Below the pieces are notes generated by a model. The model was not told the origin of the DNA. It did not search any database and saw nothing but the letters and a program-made list of their open reading frames with translations. Shown piece by piece: positions 1 through 9,858 of a stretch of 64,000 nucleotides of DNA. The position numbers were made by a program, and so were the translations under genes. Positions within the stretch are counted from its first letter, which is position 1; every line of letters starts with the position of its first letter. Location: the NCBI GenBank assembly GCA_024233935.1, contig JACKOY010000004.1:186001-250000 (forward strand). The letters run 5' to 3'. Source of the stretch: Spirochaetales bacterium. Lineage in GTDB: Bacteria > Spirochaetota > Leptospiria > Leptospirales > Leptonemataceae.

Positions 1-1173
1 GAGCAACACCTCAAGCGCCGAGCCCACCAGCGGCGCATTCTCTGTAAATGAATTCGAGGGCAGGACGCCGGCAATCTTGAGCCAGAACGGAATGAAGCCT
101 GCCAGCAACACCAGAAAACTGACCGAATAGATTCGGGCCGCACGCACGCCCTTTGCGGAGTAGTAGAAACCCACAACCAGGGCAGAAAGCAATGCAAAGA
201 CCGCAAACGGCGGCGTTACGGAAAGCCAGGTGCTGTAGTCAATGAGGAGCGCGGCCAGGCCGAGCAGCAACCACACCGCGCCCATCAGGCGTATGAGGCG
301 CCCCAGCCAGGGCTTTCGCCCGGCAAGGTTCATGAACGAATCGGCAAACCAGGCGAAGGCCGCCGGGAACAGGCTCCCGAAGAATATCACTCCATGATTT
401 GCCCACCAGTTGGCTGTCGGCCACAGGTATTGTTTCAAGAGGCCCGCGTAGGCGGCGTACCAGAGCAGGTAGCCTGCCAGATAGAGCACATAGAAAAGAT
501 AGCTGCGATCCTTTATATAGAAAAGAATCACCAGGTTGTAAAGCAGCATGATGCCAAGAACGCCGATGTAAGCTCCCACCACGCGCTCGGCCAGGGCGTC
601 TTTGGCTGTGAACTCGGCTTGTCGCCAGAGCGTCAACGGGAGCGCCTCGTGAAAGCCATCCTCGGAGGCGAGACGCAAATAGACCTCGGTTTGCGAGCCT
701 GGCTGTGTGCGGAAAGGGAAGAGAAAATTCCGGTGCACCACCGGGCGGGTATCAAAGTCGCGTCGGTCCCCCGTCCGGTAATCGATTTGGTGGCCGTCCT
801 GCGATCGCAGGTACACATCCAGGTAGTCCACCAACGGCATGGACAGTTCCAGGATCAGGTCCTCTTCCGAAGATTGGCGGTTCTCCACTTTGAAGCGCAG
901 CCAGTAGACGGATGGGGATAGGCCGAAGTTGACGGTGTCCTGTCGGGAACGTTGCCAGGGGCCGCCAAACTCCGGAGCGGAAACCTGCTCCAGAGTCAGC
1001 TCTCCCGTACTGTCCTCGAAGAATTCGAGCTGGGGCCCCACGACCTGGCCGCCTGCGGTCGGTTCCACGATTCCCGCCGGTCCTGGCGAACTCCCCGGTG
1101 GAGCCGCAACCAAAAGACCGCACCAGAAAAAAAAGCCGAGCAGCAACGGTGTTCTGCGGACCCTTCGCAACAT
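1..1173 (-). CDS. 7TMR-DISM membrane sensor protein, 3' part outside the window
   Basis: The gene runs off the left edge; 391 codons are visible. From the ATG at 1173 the protein opens with a signal peptide (RR-RTPLLLGFFFWCGLLVAA). Residues about 45-175 form a 7TMR-DISMED2-type extracellular sensor domain (SPSVYWLRF, GDRRDFDTRPVVHRNFLFP, EDGFHEALPLTLWR). At least six hydrophobic segments of a 7TMR-DISM_7TM domain follow, reading LLYNLVILFYIKDRSYLFY in the first part. In this family the output module (kinase, SpoIIE or cyclase) lies after the 7TM and is not seen here. An in-frame ATG exists at 1221, but 1173 fits the signal peptide better. It is clearly paralogous to the sensor half of the kinase at 29906-33022, sharing the GDRRDF, NFLFP and SEDG-HEA-PLTLWR motifs. 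Confidence 0.88.
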   Translation of the reverse strand, partial: MLRRVRRTPLLLGFFFWCGLLVAAPPGSSPGPAGIVEPTAGGQVVGPQLEFFEDSTGELTLEQVSAPEFGGPWQRSRQDTVNFGLSPSVYWLRFKVENRQSSEEDLILELSMPLVDYLDVYLRSQDGHQIDYRTGDRRDFDTRPVVHRNFLFPFRTQPGSQTEVYLRLASEDGFHEALPLTLWRQAEFTAKDALAERVVGAYIGVLGIMLLYNLVILFYIKDRSYLFYVLYLAGYLLWYAAYAGLLKQYLWPTANWWANHGVIFFGSLFPAAFAWFADSFMNLAGRKPWLGRLIRLMGAVWLLLGLAALLIDYSTWLSVTPPFAVFALLSALVVGFYYSAKGVRAARIYSVSFLVLLAGFIPFWLKIAGVLPSNSFTENAPLVGSALEVLL

Positions 1174-1283
1174 AACGCTGAGATCGACCGGGAACGGTAT
1201 CGTGTCACGCCGATTCTCCATCGCCGGACACCCACCGTTGGATTTTGATCGGCAGACCCGCGCGGCCACAAAACATCGGCGTC

Positions 1284-1538
1284 ATGGCTCGCCTGAAGCT
1301 CGACCTGCACGATCTCTACAACCGGGGTAACGAGATCGATCGCGCCCTTGAGGAGATTATCCAGGAGGCCGTGCAAAAAAAGATCAAGGAGGTCGAGATC
1401 ATACCGGGCAAGGGTAGCGGGCAGCTAAAAAAGAAGGTGCTGCGCTTTCTCGACCGCAAGGACATCAAAGCCCTTTACCATCGCGTGGAGAAGGACTCCA
1501 AAAACTTCGGCCGCCTATTCGTGCACTTCAAACACTGA
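1284..1538 (+). CDS. Smr-domain protein (MutS2 C-terminal type)
   Basis: This 84-residue stand-alone Smr domain has the family's LDLHDLYNRGNEIDRALEEI opening and the later GKGSGQLKKKVLRFL motif. Smr domains are nucleic-acid-binding folds, often with nicking endonuclease activity, found at the end of MutS2 or alone. The canonical second motif is HGKGSG or HGKG-GxL; here the residue before the first Gly is Pro rather than His, so catalysis is uncertain. An in-frame ATG lies 13 codons upstream (1245), but homology begins right at the ATG at 1284. The gene diverges from the partial sensor gene to its left. Function beyond RNA or DNA binding cannot be read from the sequence. Confidence 0.8.
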   Translation: MARLKLDLHDLYNRGNEIDRALEEIIQEAVQKKIKEVEIIPGKGSGQLKKKVLRFLDRKDIKALYHRVEKDSKNFGRLFVHFKH

Positions 1539-2029
1539 CCGGTTTCCGTTTGTCCGTCCAGAAATGAGTCCTGAAGATCCTGCACGCGCGTGCCCGCTTG
1601 AGACGGTCGCGAACGCTGCAGAAGCGCACGCGCAGCGGGCCCATCAGTTCCAGCCTGGCTCAAGGCGGTTTGCGAGCCGGGCAAAGTCCGGTTATTCCAG
1701 CCATGGCTAACGCCGTTCGTTCGAAGGGGCGAAAACTTTCAGAATCTTCAGCAGCAGTAGCCGCAACATGTCTGCATCTCATCGACAGGCGCGAAATCGC
1801 CGCAGCCGGTGCCTGCCGGGACTGAACGGCTCCCTACGGTCGTTATGCTGCCGGGCACCATATTTCAGGACGCTGCCGTCGAAAACACGGAGGCCACAAT
1901 TTCGGATTCGGCGTTGGGAACCATGATTCCGTCCTCATACCGTGTGCCTGAAAGTTCCATTCTGCTTCTACGGCGGGAAATGCTTGCGCGGCTCTGAAAG
2001 GCCTCCTAAAGAAGTGAACCGGAGGGGCT
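1539..2029. other. Intergenic stretch, no convincing gene
   Basis: About 490 bases separate the Smr gene from the SpoIIE gene. The open frames here (for example 1598-1825 +) have biased low-complexity composition and no family resemblance. The only clear signal is the ribosome-binding site GGAGG at 2021-2025 for the next gene. Confidence 0.5.
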
Positions 2030-5000
2030 ATGCAGCAGATGGTTTTCCTGAACTTTTTTGGCGTGTCGATCTTTATCGCCACGGTGTTCTATTTGCTGGT
2101 GAGCCTGTTCATTTTCATTGGTATTGCCAACAAGTCCAGGTCGACCGTTATGCTGGGACTTGCTTTCTTGTTTTCCGGTTTGCTTGCCCTGCCTTACCTT
2201 TTCGCCTATTCCGTAGGCCATCCCTTAATGGCTTTTCATCGATGGGGAACGGTTCCGGCTGCGCTCCTTATCCATCCCTTCTTCGCGCAGACCATCCTGC
2301 ACTTCCCCAAAACAAACTTTCCGCGCGCGGCTCGAGCGCTGCTGATCTTCCAGCTGATCTGTGCTCTGGCGCTGACGGCCATCTTCTACGCGGGCACCGT
2401 TTCCGCTGCGCGAGTCTACAGCTTTAACGGACATTTCTACGACTTTGAGGCCGACACTTTGAGTCAGGTAGTAGGTTTGACGATCGTTCTTAACCTGCTG
2501 TCCGTCATTGTCGCTGGAGTGGCCCAGACCATACGCAGTCCTGGAAGTCGATTCGTAACGGGAAGCTTTACGTTGGTGTTCGCCCTTGCGTTTTCTGTTC
2601 CGGCCGCAACGAACGTGCTCAGCCGGGATGGCCTCATGTCGCGCGACCTGCACCAGACTTTTCTGGTGCTCATGTCGATCCTGGGACTCTTTTCCGTCTT
2701 GATCATTTACCTGAACAACACAAAAGACGAGACGACCTTTCTGGTGAAGATCATGGGGGTGAGTCTCGTGACCTTTATGGCGCTGATGGTCTTCATCTGC
2801 TTTTTTTCCTTCGAGGAGCAAGAAAGCAGTTATGACGCCCTGCATGCGGAGCGGACGGCGCGACTGGTTATCGATGGCGACTACGACACGCCCGACCTGG
2901 AATATCTGGTCGCCTACAACCTCGAAGAAGATCGCTTCCAGTACCTGCGGGGCAGCGAGGCCGCAGCCACGGTTGATTTTTCAGACATCAAAGACGAGTT
3001 TATTTACACGGCAACCTACCAGAGTATTCAAAACCTCGGAGGCGACGACTGGCGAGAGGATTTGAACCGTATCCTGGAAGCGACTCCGGATCACTTTGCC
3101 GGCTACCGGGCAATGTTGCTCGAGCTGGCTCCACAGGTTTCGACGCCAGCGGAATTGCTGACCCTTTCCGCTGCAAGCAAGCAGCGCATCGCCTACCGCG
3201 CCAACAAGATCAGCGCCATCCCCAATGCGGGTTTTCGCCCGGCACTTGATGCGTATCTCGAGAAATTTTCAGAGGACATGGTTCCCTTCCGAACTGCGAT
3301 TCGTGCGGAACTGGCGCGCCGGCCCGACCTGGAAGGCGAAGCCCTGAAGTCGACGATTCTCCGTTACTTTATTCCGTTTCACAGCCCGGGCACGCGTCTG
3401 TACCGCAGGGGAGAGCAAGAACGCTTTTTTACGGCTTTCATGTTCAGAAGCCGAACGGACACCCGGGTGTACGAAGCGGGGTTTTCTTACGCGGCCTACA
3501 GGCAATATATCCATCCGGTCGGATTAAAGCTCACGCTGATTTTTCTTTCGATTGTTCTGGTGGTTGTGGTGGGCTTTCGGTTCTTTTTTCTGGGCACTCT
3601 GGTTCGTCCGCTGGACCGCCTGTTGGATGGCGTCAGGCGCGTTAATGAGGGCGAGCTCAGCGTCGAGATCCCCGTAGCAACCGCCGATGAGATTGGCTTT
3701 TTGACACGCAGCTTCAACGGCATGGTTATATCGATACGCTCGGCTCAGAAGAAACTGGAGCAATACGCCGACGAACTGGAGGACAAAGTCAAAGAACGCA
3801 CGGCCGAGCTTCAGGACACGCTCAGCAAAGTGCAGCAGCTGAAGGTCCAGCAAGATGGGGACTACTTTCTGACGTCGCTTTTGATCAAGCCTCTCACCGG
3901 AAACTGGAGCCGCAGTGAAACAGTCGATGTTGATTACCTCTTGCGGCAGAAGAAGCGCTTTTCTTTTCGAAAGTGGAAAGAAGAAATCGGCGGGGACTTT
4001 TGCGCCGCTCACAGCATTCTGTTGCGCGATCGACCACATACAGTATTCGTAAACGCGGACGCCATGGGAAAGTCTATCCAGGGGGCGGGCGGCGCCCTGG
4101 TTCTCGGTGCTGTTTTCGAATCCCTGATGGAGCGCACGAAGACCATGAGTACTCTCAAGCAACAATCCCCGGAGCGCTGGATCAAGAACGCCTTTCAGGA
4201 ACTGCAGCGTGTCTTTGAGAGCTTCGACGGCAGTATGCTGGTGTCGATCGCATTGGGCGTAATTGACGATCGAAGCGGCCTGTTGTACTACATCAACGCC
4301 GAACACCCCTGGGGTGTTCTTTATCGGGACGGGAAGGCGCGCTTCTTCGAGGAGAAGCCGATGTTTCGCAAGTTGGGAATATCCGGGCTCGTGGGACAGA
4401 TCAGCGTGCTTACTCTCCAGCTTGAGCCAAACGACGTTATCATTGTTGGTTCGGATGGCCGTGACGATCTTCTGATTGGCACCGGAAAATCGGGCGAACG
4501 CATCATCAACGAGGACGAGACTCTGTTTCTGGGAGTCGTGCAGGACGCAGGGGGCGACCTCAGTTCTATCTGCAGCCATCTGGGCGAAATTGGCGAATTG
4601 ACCGATGACCTTTCGCTCATGAAGGTAACCTACCACGCGCCAGGCGAACTGCGCCAGGAGCCCTCCAGGATCGCGCAATCGGAAGAGAAGCGTGTTCAGG
4701 CCGCCCGGCATCTGCGTGCGGGGGAGAGTGTGGAAGCAGAACGGCTGCTCCAGGAGGCTCTCGCTCTGGACCCCCACAATCCAGCGGCGATGCGCCTTGC
4801 CGCCCGGGCGCACCTGGAAAAGAAAGACTACGCGTCCGCCCTGGAAGCCGTCGAAGACTACATCCATCTGCGCCCCGCCGACACGGAGATGATGTATCTG
4901 GCGGCCTATCTTTACAAGAAGTTGCGTCGGTTTTCGGATGCAGTAGACTATGGAGAGCGTGTGCGGCTACGCGAGCCGAACTACGTGCGGAACCTCGTCA

Positions 5001-5143
5001 CCCTGGGCGAGGTCTATCTGGCCCTGGGCAATCGGGAGCGGGCCGCCAAGATGCTGGACCAGGCCCTGAAGCACGATCCGGAGCATGCGCGAGCACGCAA
5101 ACTGGCGGAACGTGCGCGCGGTCCGCGGGCCGTGCCCGACTGA
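2030..5143 (+). CDS. Membrane SpoIIE/PP2C phosphatase with HAMP domain and TPR tail
   Basis: The protein has 1037 residues. About seven N-terminal membrane segments (residues 1-235) and one more near 240-265 are followed by a soluble sensor region of about 240 residues, a membrane helix near 500-525, a HAMP domain (about 517-570, LGTLVRPLDRLLDGVRRVN) and a coiled coil. A SpoIIE-type PP2C phosphatase domain comes next (about 640-870), with GGDF for the first metal site, a DAMGKS variant of the usual D-SGHG, and GSDGRDD as the third site. At least three TPR units fill 890-1030. SpoIIE phosphatases dephosphorylate anti-anti-sigma proteins of the STAS type in partner-switching pathways. The start is set by GGAGG 5 bases before the ATG. 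The next gene follows after 91 bases on the same strand, so the two may be cotranscribed. Confidence 0.9.
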   Translation: MQQMVFLNFFGVSIFIATVFYLLVSLFIFIGIANKSRSTVMLGLAFLFSGLLALPYLFAYSVGHPLMAFHRWGTVPAALLIHPFFAQTILHFPKTNFPRAARALLIFQLICALALTAIFYAGTVSAARVYSFNGHFYDFEADTLSQVVGLTIVLNLLSVIVAGVAQTIRSPGSRFVTGSFTLVFALAFSVPAATNVLSRDGLMSRDLHQTFLVLMSILGLFSVLIIYLNNTKDETTFLVKIMGVSLVTFMALMVFICFFSFEEQESSYDALHAERTARLVIDGDYDTPDLEYLVAYNLEEDRFQYLRGSEAAATVDFSDIKDEFIYTATYQSIQNLGGDDWREDLNRILEATPDHFAGYRAMLLELAPQVSTPAELLTLSAASKQRIAYRANKISAIPNAGFRPALDAYLEKFSEDMVPFRTAIRAELARRPDLEGEALKSTILRYFIPFHSPGTRLYRRGEQERFFTAFMFRSRTDTRVYEAGFSYAAYRQYIHPVGLKLTLIFLSIVLVVVVGFRFFFLGTLVRPLDRLLDGVRRVNEGELSVEIPVATADEIGFLTRSFNGMVISIRSAQKKLEQYADELEDKVKERTAELQDTLSKVQQLKVQQDGDYFLTSLLIKPLTGNWSRSETVDVDYLLRQKKRFSFRKWKEEIGGDFCAAHSILLRDRPHTVFVNADAMGKSIQGAGGALVLGAVFESLMERTKTMSTLKQQSPERWIKNAFQELQRVFESFDGSMLVSIALGVIDDRSGLLYYINAEHPWGVLYRDGKARFFEEKPMFRKLGISGLVGQISVLTLQLEPNDVIIVGSDGRDDLLIGTGKSGERIINEDETLFLGVVQDAGGDLSSICSHLGEIGELTDDLSLMKVTYHAPGELRQEPSRIAQSEEKRVQAARHLRAGESVEAERLLQEALALDPHNPAAMRLAARAHLEKKDYASALEAVEDYIHLRPADTEMMYLAAYLYKKLRRFSDAVDYGERVRLREPNYVRNLVTLGEVYLALGNRERAAKMLDQALKHDPEHARARKLAERARGPRAVPD

Positions 5144-5234
5144 AAAGCCAGAAATATTCTGTGGATGGTCCGAAATTAGCTCGCGCACGATTTCCGGGCC
5201 CAAACGATCCTCTGACCGGACTCAGGGGAATACC

Positions 5235-8200
5235 ATGAAGCCTCCCAAAGTGTTTCGACTGGTTTTGCCATCGGCTCTCTGCTTGCTTTTCGGTGCGGGT
5301 CCCGTTTTCGCAGCGCCGCCGGTCATTTTGAGCAGCGGCGTGGGAAGTTATGCGCTGGGCACCCATCTTGATTACCTCGAGGACCCGGACGGTAATTTGT
5401 CCATTGAGGATGTGTCTTCGGCCCGTTTTCAGGATGATTGGGTCGCTGGAGAGAAGCCAACACTGAGTTTCGGGTACACCGCATCGGCCTATTGGTTGCG
5501 CTTCGAGGCACGCTCCCCATCGCCACCCGAGGGGCAGTGGTTGGTGACTCTGACCTATGACATCCTGGACCGTATCGATTTCTACGCGCCGCTCCCCGAT
5601 GGAAATTGGAAGCATGTAGAGACGGGGGACACGTACCCGTTTGCCCATCGGGAAGTGCCCAGCACGGATTTCCAGTTTCGCATGCCCCGGCCATTTCCCC
5701 TGGGGCAGATGGTGTACATCCGTATCAAGACCCAGAGCAGCATGGTGCTGCCGCTTACCCTGTGGCAGGAGAGTGCGCTCGCCTTGCAATCGGAAGATAC
5801 GCGGCTCCTGCTTGGAATCTTCTACGGCATCGTGCTGGTGATGGCGCTGTACAACCTGTTCCTGTTTACGACCATTCGGGAAGTTGTATACCTCTACTAC
5901 GTACTCTACCTCACGAGTTTCGCGTGCTTTCAGTTGGGAACCCATGGTATCTCGTTCAAGTACCTCTGGCCGGAATACCCCTGGTGGAACGACCGCAGCT
6001 CCGTCTTTTTCGTGGTGACGACGGCTTTCTTTCTATTGCTTTTCTCGCGTTCTTTCCTGGATACGCGGCATTTCACTCCGCGTCTCGATTGGGCCCTTCG
6101 CATCCTGACGGCTGCGTGTTTGATTCCCATGGGCCTGTCTTTGTTCGTGGGTCACAAAGAGGCGGCCCAAATTATCGTTCCGATGCTGGCCCTGGTTCTT
6201 CCGCTTCTCTTGACTGTCGCGGTTCTTTCTTACAGAAGGGGAAACGCGTCTGCACGTTATTATCTCGCCTCCTGTTCCTTATTCCTGCTGGGTTCGCTTC
6301 TGTTCGTGTGGCGCTCGCTCGGCATTCTGCCGTCCAATTTCTGGACCGAGCACGGTTTACAGATCGGCTCGACTCTGGAAGTGGTTCTGCTATCGCTCGG
6401 TCTCGCGGATCGCTACACACAGGAGAAGAAGGCGCGGCTTTTGGCACAGCAGGAAGCCATCGAGAATCTGCACAAGGCGGATCAGCTGAAGGACGACTTT
6501 CTTTCCAACACGTCGCACGAGTTGCGTACGCCATTGCACGGGATCATCGGCATCACCGAATCCATCCTGCAGGGGGCGACGGGAGGCGTAAACGAACCGA
6601 CCTACAAAAATCTGGAACTGGTGGCCACGACCGGTCGGCGCCTCTCAAATCTCGTAAACGACATTCTGGACTTTTCGGAATTGCAGCACGACGACCTGCG
6701 GTTGAAGCGACGGGCCTTTGATATTTCGCCGGTGATCGGCAACGTTCTGGCGTTATCCAGGCCGCTGATAGGGAATCGGCCCGTGGAACTGATTCAGGAA
6801 ACAGACAATTTGCCGCTGGTGTTCGGTGACGAGGAGCGCGTGGAACAGATCCTGCACAATTTGATCGGCAACGCCATCAAATTTACGAAGAGCGGGCAGG
6901 TCACAGTGCGCGGTCGAGTAACTCAGGATGACCGTCTGGAACTAATCGTGTCCGACACGGGCATCGGTATTCCGGAGGACAAGCGGGCCATGATCTTTGA
7001 GCCCTTTACCCAGGTGGATGCGTCCATTTCACGCGAGTACGGCGGAACGGGCATCGGTCTTTCGGTAACTAAAAAACTCGTAGAACTGCACGGGGGAGCG
7101 ATCCGCGTTGAGGGGGCGCCCGGGAGGGGTTCGCAATTTGTTTTCGACCTTCCGATGGCCGCCCCGGACATTTCGCCGACCGAGGGCTCGCACACAGTCG
7201 GCCAACCCGAGCAGGTCGCGGCTGCTCCCAATGCCGATCAGCCGGCCCCCGAACCACGGATGGACCTGCCGCCACACACGCCGGGCGGTCCGGCCCCCAT
7301 CCAGATCCTGATCGTGGACGACGATCCCGTGAACCTGCAGGTGCTCCGCAACCAGTTGGGTCTCCGCAACCACTCCATCGCAGCTGCTTTGAACGGGCGC
7401 GAGGCTTTGCAGTACTTCGATCAGGGCCAGACCTTCGATCTGGTGCTGCTCGACGTGATGATGCCGGGCCTTTCCGGCTACGAAGTCTGCCGGATTTTGC
7501 GGGAGAGCTATTCTCCAAGTGAATTGCCCATCATCATGCTCACTGCAAAGAATCGGGTGCCGGATATTATCGCCGGGCTCGAGAGCGGCGCCAACGATTA
7601 CCTCACCAAACCTTTTGATGCGCGGGAACTGCTCGCCCGGGTGGGCACCATGGTCAAACTCAAGCAGGCCGCTCAGTCGCAATCGACCCTCGCCACGCTT
7701 AAGAACGAAATGCAGATGGCGCGCGAAATGCAACGTTCGTTGCTCCCGTCGAGCGTTCCGGAAGTCGCCGGTCTTAAGGTCGTTGCCCGTTATCGGTCGA
7801 TGACCTCCGTTGGTGGCGACTTCTACTACTTTGGCGTACAGAATGGGGGTCTGGGCGCTATTCTGGCCGACGTGTCCGGGCATGGAGTGCCGGCCGCGCT
7901 GATCGTTTCGATCGTAAAAATGGCGTTCTGGTTTCAGAAAGAACAGCTTCAGGCGCCCGACTTGCTGCTCGGAAGCATGAACCAGATTCTCCTGGGAAAC
8001 ATAGGCGACGAGTTTGTAACCGGGGCCTACGCGTTTGTGGATACGGCCAAAAAGAGGCTCCTCGTGGGCAACGCCGGCCACCCGCCTGTGCTCATCTGGA
8101 AGAAAGAGCGCAACGAATTGCTGCACAGTCGGCCCTTCGGAAGGCTTCTCGGTCTGTTGCCCGATGCGAAGTTTAAAAGCGAAGAGGTTTCTCTGGATGC

Positions 8201-8420
8201 TGGAGACAAAATCATCATGTACACGGACGGAATTTACGAAGCGATTAACGAAAACGAAGAACAATTCGGCCGGGACAGGCTCTATCGTTTCGCCGCAAAC
8301 GAAGCCCACAGGAGCGGCTCGGACTTCGCAGATGAGCTGATCGCGCAGGTGATTGATTGGAGCGGCGGTGAAGAGAAAATTTCCGACGACATTGCGCTTA
8401 TCGTGATTGATGTGGAGTAG
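5235..8420 (+). CDS. 7TMR-DISM hybrid: histidine kinase, receiver and SpoIIE phosphatase
   Basis: This is a 1061-residue chimera. In order it has a signal peptide (ends near PVFAAPP), a DISMED2 sensor domain (about 28-170), a 7TM region (about 190-395), HisKA with phospho-acceptor His in SHELRTPLHGI (about 429), HATPase_c (NLIGNAIKFT about 541, DTGIGI, GGTGIGLS), a receiver (ILIVDDDPVN about 690, phospho-Asp in LLDVMMPG about 737, Lys in YLTKPFD) and a SpoIIE phosphatase (VGGDFYYFG, ADVSGHG, YTDGIYEA, about 830-1060). All catalytic motifs look intact. The likely logic is that a sensed signal sets receiver phosphorylation, which gates the phosphatase output. The reading frame is open back to 5085 inside the previous gene, but AGGGGAA at 5224-5230 and the signal peptide choose the ATG at 5235. 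The architecture repeats at 34780-38049 with a different sensor. Confidence 0.92.
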   Translation: MKPPKVFRLVLPSALCLLFGAGPVFAAPPVILSSGVGSYALGTHLDYLEDPDGNLSIEDVSSARFQDDWVAGEKPTLSFGYTASAYWLRFEARSPSPPEGQWLVTLTYDILDRIDFYAPLPDGNWKHVETGDTYPFAHREVPSTDFQFRMPRPFPLGQMVYIRIKTQSSMVLPLTLWQESALALQSEDTRLLLGIFYGIVLVMALYNLFLFTTIREVVYLYYVLYLTSFACFQLGTHGISFKYLWPEYPWWNDRSSVFFVVTTAFFLLLFSRSFLDTRHFTPRLDWALRILTAACLIPMGLSLFVGHKEAAQIIVPMLALVLPLLLTVAVLSYRRGNASARYYLASCSLFLLGSLLFVWRSLGILPSNFWTEHGLQIGSTLEVVLLSLGLADRYTQEKKARLLAQQEAIENLHKADQLKDDFLSNTSHELRTPLHGIIGITESILQGATGGVNEPTYKNLELVATTGRRLSNLVNDILDFSELQHDDLRLKRRAFDISPVIGNVLALSRPLIGNRPVELIQETDNLPLVFGDEERVEQILHNLIGNAIKFTKSGQVTVRGRVTQDDRLELIVSDTGIGIPEDKRAMIFEPFTQVDASISREYGGTGIGLSVTKKLVELHGGAIRVEGAPGRGSQFVFDLPMAAPDISPTEGSHTVGQPEQVAAAPNADQPAPEPRMDLPPHTPGGPAPIQILIVDDDPVNLQVLRNQLGLRNHSIAAALNGREALQYFDQGQTFDLVLLDVMMPGLSGYEVCRILRESYSPSELPIIMLTAKNRVPDIIAGLESGANDYLTKPFDARELLARVGTMVKLKQAAQSQSTLATLKNEMQMAREMQRSLLPSSVPEVAGLKVVARYRSMTSVGGDFYYFGVQNGGLGAILADVSGHGVPAALIVSIVKMAFWFQKEQLQAPDLLLGSMNQILLGNIGDEFVTGAYAFVDTAKKRLLVGNAGHPPVLIWKKERNELLHSRPFGRLLGLLPDAKFKSEEVSLDAGDKIIMYTDGIYEAINENEEQFGRDRLYRFAANEAHRSGSDFADELIAQVIDWSGGEEKISDDIALIVIDVE

Positions 8421-8431
8421 AGTTCAAATGA

Positions 8432-9775
8432 TCAGGCCGTCTCGATCGACGAAAGCTCAGAATAGCGGGCTTCAAAAAGTTCGTTGGGAACGCGCGGGAG
8501 ATTTTCGCGCTGAAGCTCGGGAAGGAGGCCGTGCACGAAGTACATCTCAATACGTCCCTTGTGCTTGGCCTGGATGGCGCCACGGAACTCGCATTGAAAG
8601 AAATCTTTTACAAGCGCGTACGTTGCGCCGGAGATGTTGATTTTTCCCGGAACACCGGAGGATTCGCAGCGACTGGCCGTATTTACGGTGTCGCTCCAGA
8701 CATCGTAGGCAAACTTCTTTTCACCAATGACGCCGGCCACCAGGTCTCCGGAATGAATCCCCAATCGCAGTTGCCAGTAGTCCAGGCCCTGGTCGGCCTT
8801 GATCTCTTTCATTTGCTCCATGAAGGCCTGGATCTCCAGGGCAGCCATGACGCAATCGATCGCATGGGTACTGTTCGCCACGGGGATGCCACCGACGAAC
8901 ATGTAGCTGTCGCCGATGGTTTTGAGCTTTTCGAGTGTGTGACGATCCATGAGACTGTCGAAATAGGAAAAACAGCGATCCAATTCCTCGACCAGTGCCT
9001 TAGGCGCAAGCGACTCGGCGATCTGTTTAAAGCCCTGAAAGTCTGTGAAGCAAACCGTTGTTGACTGAAAGTGTCGTGGCTCGCTGCTTCCTTTGAGTTT
9101 AAGTTCCTCCGCTACTTCCCGGGGCAGGATATTGATCAGCAGCTTTTCCGATTTCGCATGCTCTGCGGCGAGTTTATCTTCCGCCCGGGTCACCGCATTG
9201 ACGAACGCATTGATCGAAGGAAAGTAAAATGCCAGGACCATAATCAGAGGCGGCATGAAATAGTCGGCCGCCACAACCCAGCGGGGCGCTCCGAAGATTC
9301 CCGCGCCCGCCGCCACGCGATAGTAGTACTGGTCCGCAAGGAAAAATGCCGTGGCAAGAAAGGCGAGCGACCAACGCACCAAACCTTGCTTGTGCGGGAT
9401 CGCGATGAAAGGAAACAGGGCCAGCAGAAAGAAACCCAGATGCGCCGGATCGTCCGGAAAGGCGATGCACAGCGCAAAGACATGGATGTAAAGTCCCAGA
9501 ATCGTGACGACCGCCGCCAGAAGCGGGCGTTTCATCAAAAGCAGAACGCGACCTGCCGCCAAAAACAACAAGATCTGGGCGAACATCGAATCCGAGAAGA
9601 GCAGAGTCTCCGGCGGTTCGAACATGTGCACGGAAGGCAAAAGCAGGAACAATAAGCTGGTGAACGTCAACTGCATGATCCCCGTGATCCGGGCCGCGCG
9701 GGCCTCCGATTCCGGGAGTCCCTCCAGCACATGCTTGAGCATCAGCCAATCGCGAAGTCGGACCAGATAGCGCAT
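8432..9775 (-). CDS. Membrane class III adenylate cyclase
   Basis: The protein has 447 residues. About six hydrophobic segments occupy residues 28-195, followed by a short signalling helix (AEDKLAAEHAKSEKLLINIL) and a class III cyclase domain (about 240-420). The domain shows VCFTDFQGF (metal Asp), KTIGDSYMFVGG (Lys for adenine, second Asp) and YDVWSDTVNTASR (adenine-selecting Asp and transition-state Asn/Arg), so ATP to cAMP is the likely reaction. The gene converges on the preceding kinase/phosphatase, whose stop is only 11 bases away. Its C-terminal stretch INISGATYALVKDFFQCEF is echoed by a broken copy at 38060-38262. Confidence 0.9.
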   Translation of the reverse strand: MRYLVRLRDWLMLKHVLEGLPESEARAARITGIMQLTFTSLLFLLLPSVHMFEPPETLLFSDSMFAQILLFLAAGRVLLLMKRPLLAAVVTILGLYIHVFALCIAFPDDPAHLGFFLLALFPFIAIPHKQGLVRWSLAFLATAFFLADQYYYRVAAGAGIFGAPRWVVAADYFMPPLIMVLAFYFPSINAFVNAVTRAEDKLAAEHAKSEKLLINILPREVAEELKLKGSSEPRHFQSTTVCFTDFQGFKQIAESLAPKALVEELDRCFSYFDSLMDRHTLEKLKTIGDSYMFVGGIPVANSTHAIDCVMAALEIQAFMEQMKEIKADQGLDYWQLRLGIHSGDLVAGVIGEKKFAYDVWSDTVNTASRCESSGVPGKINISGATYALVKDFFQCEFRGAIQAKHKGRIEMYFVHGLLPELQRENLPRVPNELFEARYSELSSIETA

Positions 9776-9858
9776 GCCGTCAAAGGCAGGTACCGGGTGT
9801 TTCCTTCAACAAATCCTGAAGTTGGTCGGCACCAGGCGGGCTCCACTCACAAGATCGG

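Noticed and set aside
3524..4867. 447-codon minus-strand open frame
   Set aside because: Antisense shadow of the SpoIIE/TPR gene 2030-5143, no recognisable domain.
4998..5945. 315-codon minus-strand frame across the 5' end of the kinase chimera
   Set aside because: Low-complexity shadow overlapping two well-supported genes.
7029..8309. 426-codon minus-strand open frame
   Set aside because: Antisense of the SpoIIE/receiver part of 5235-8420, with no domain of its own.
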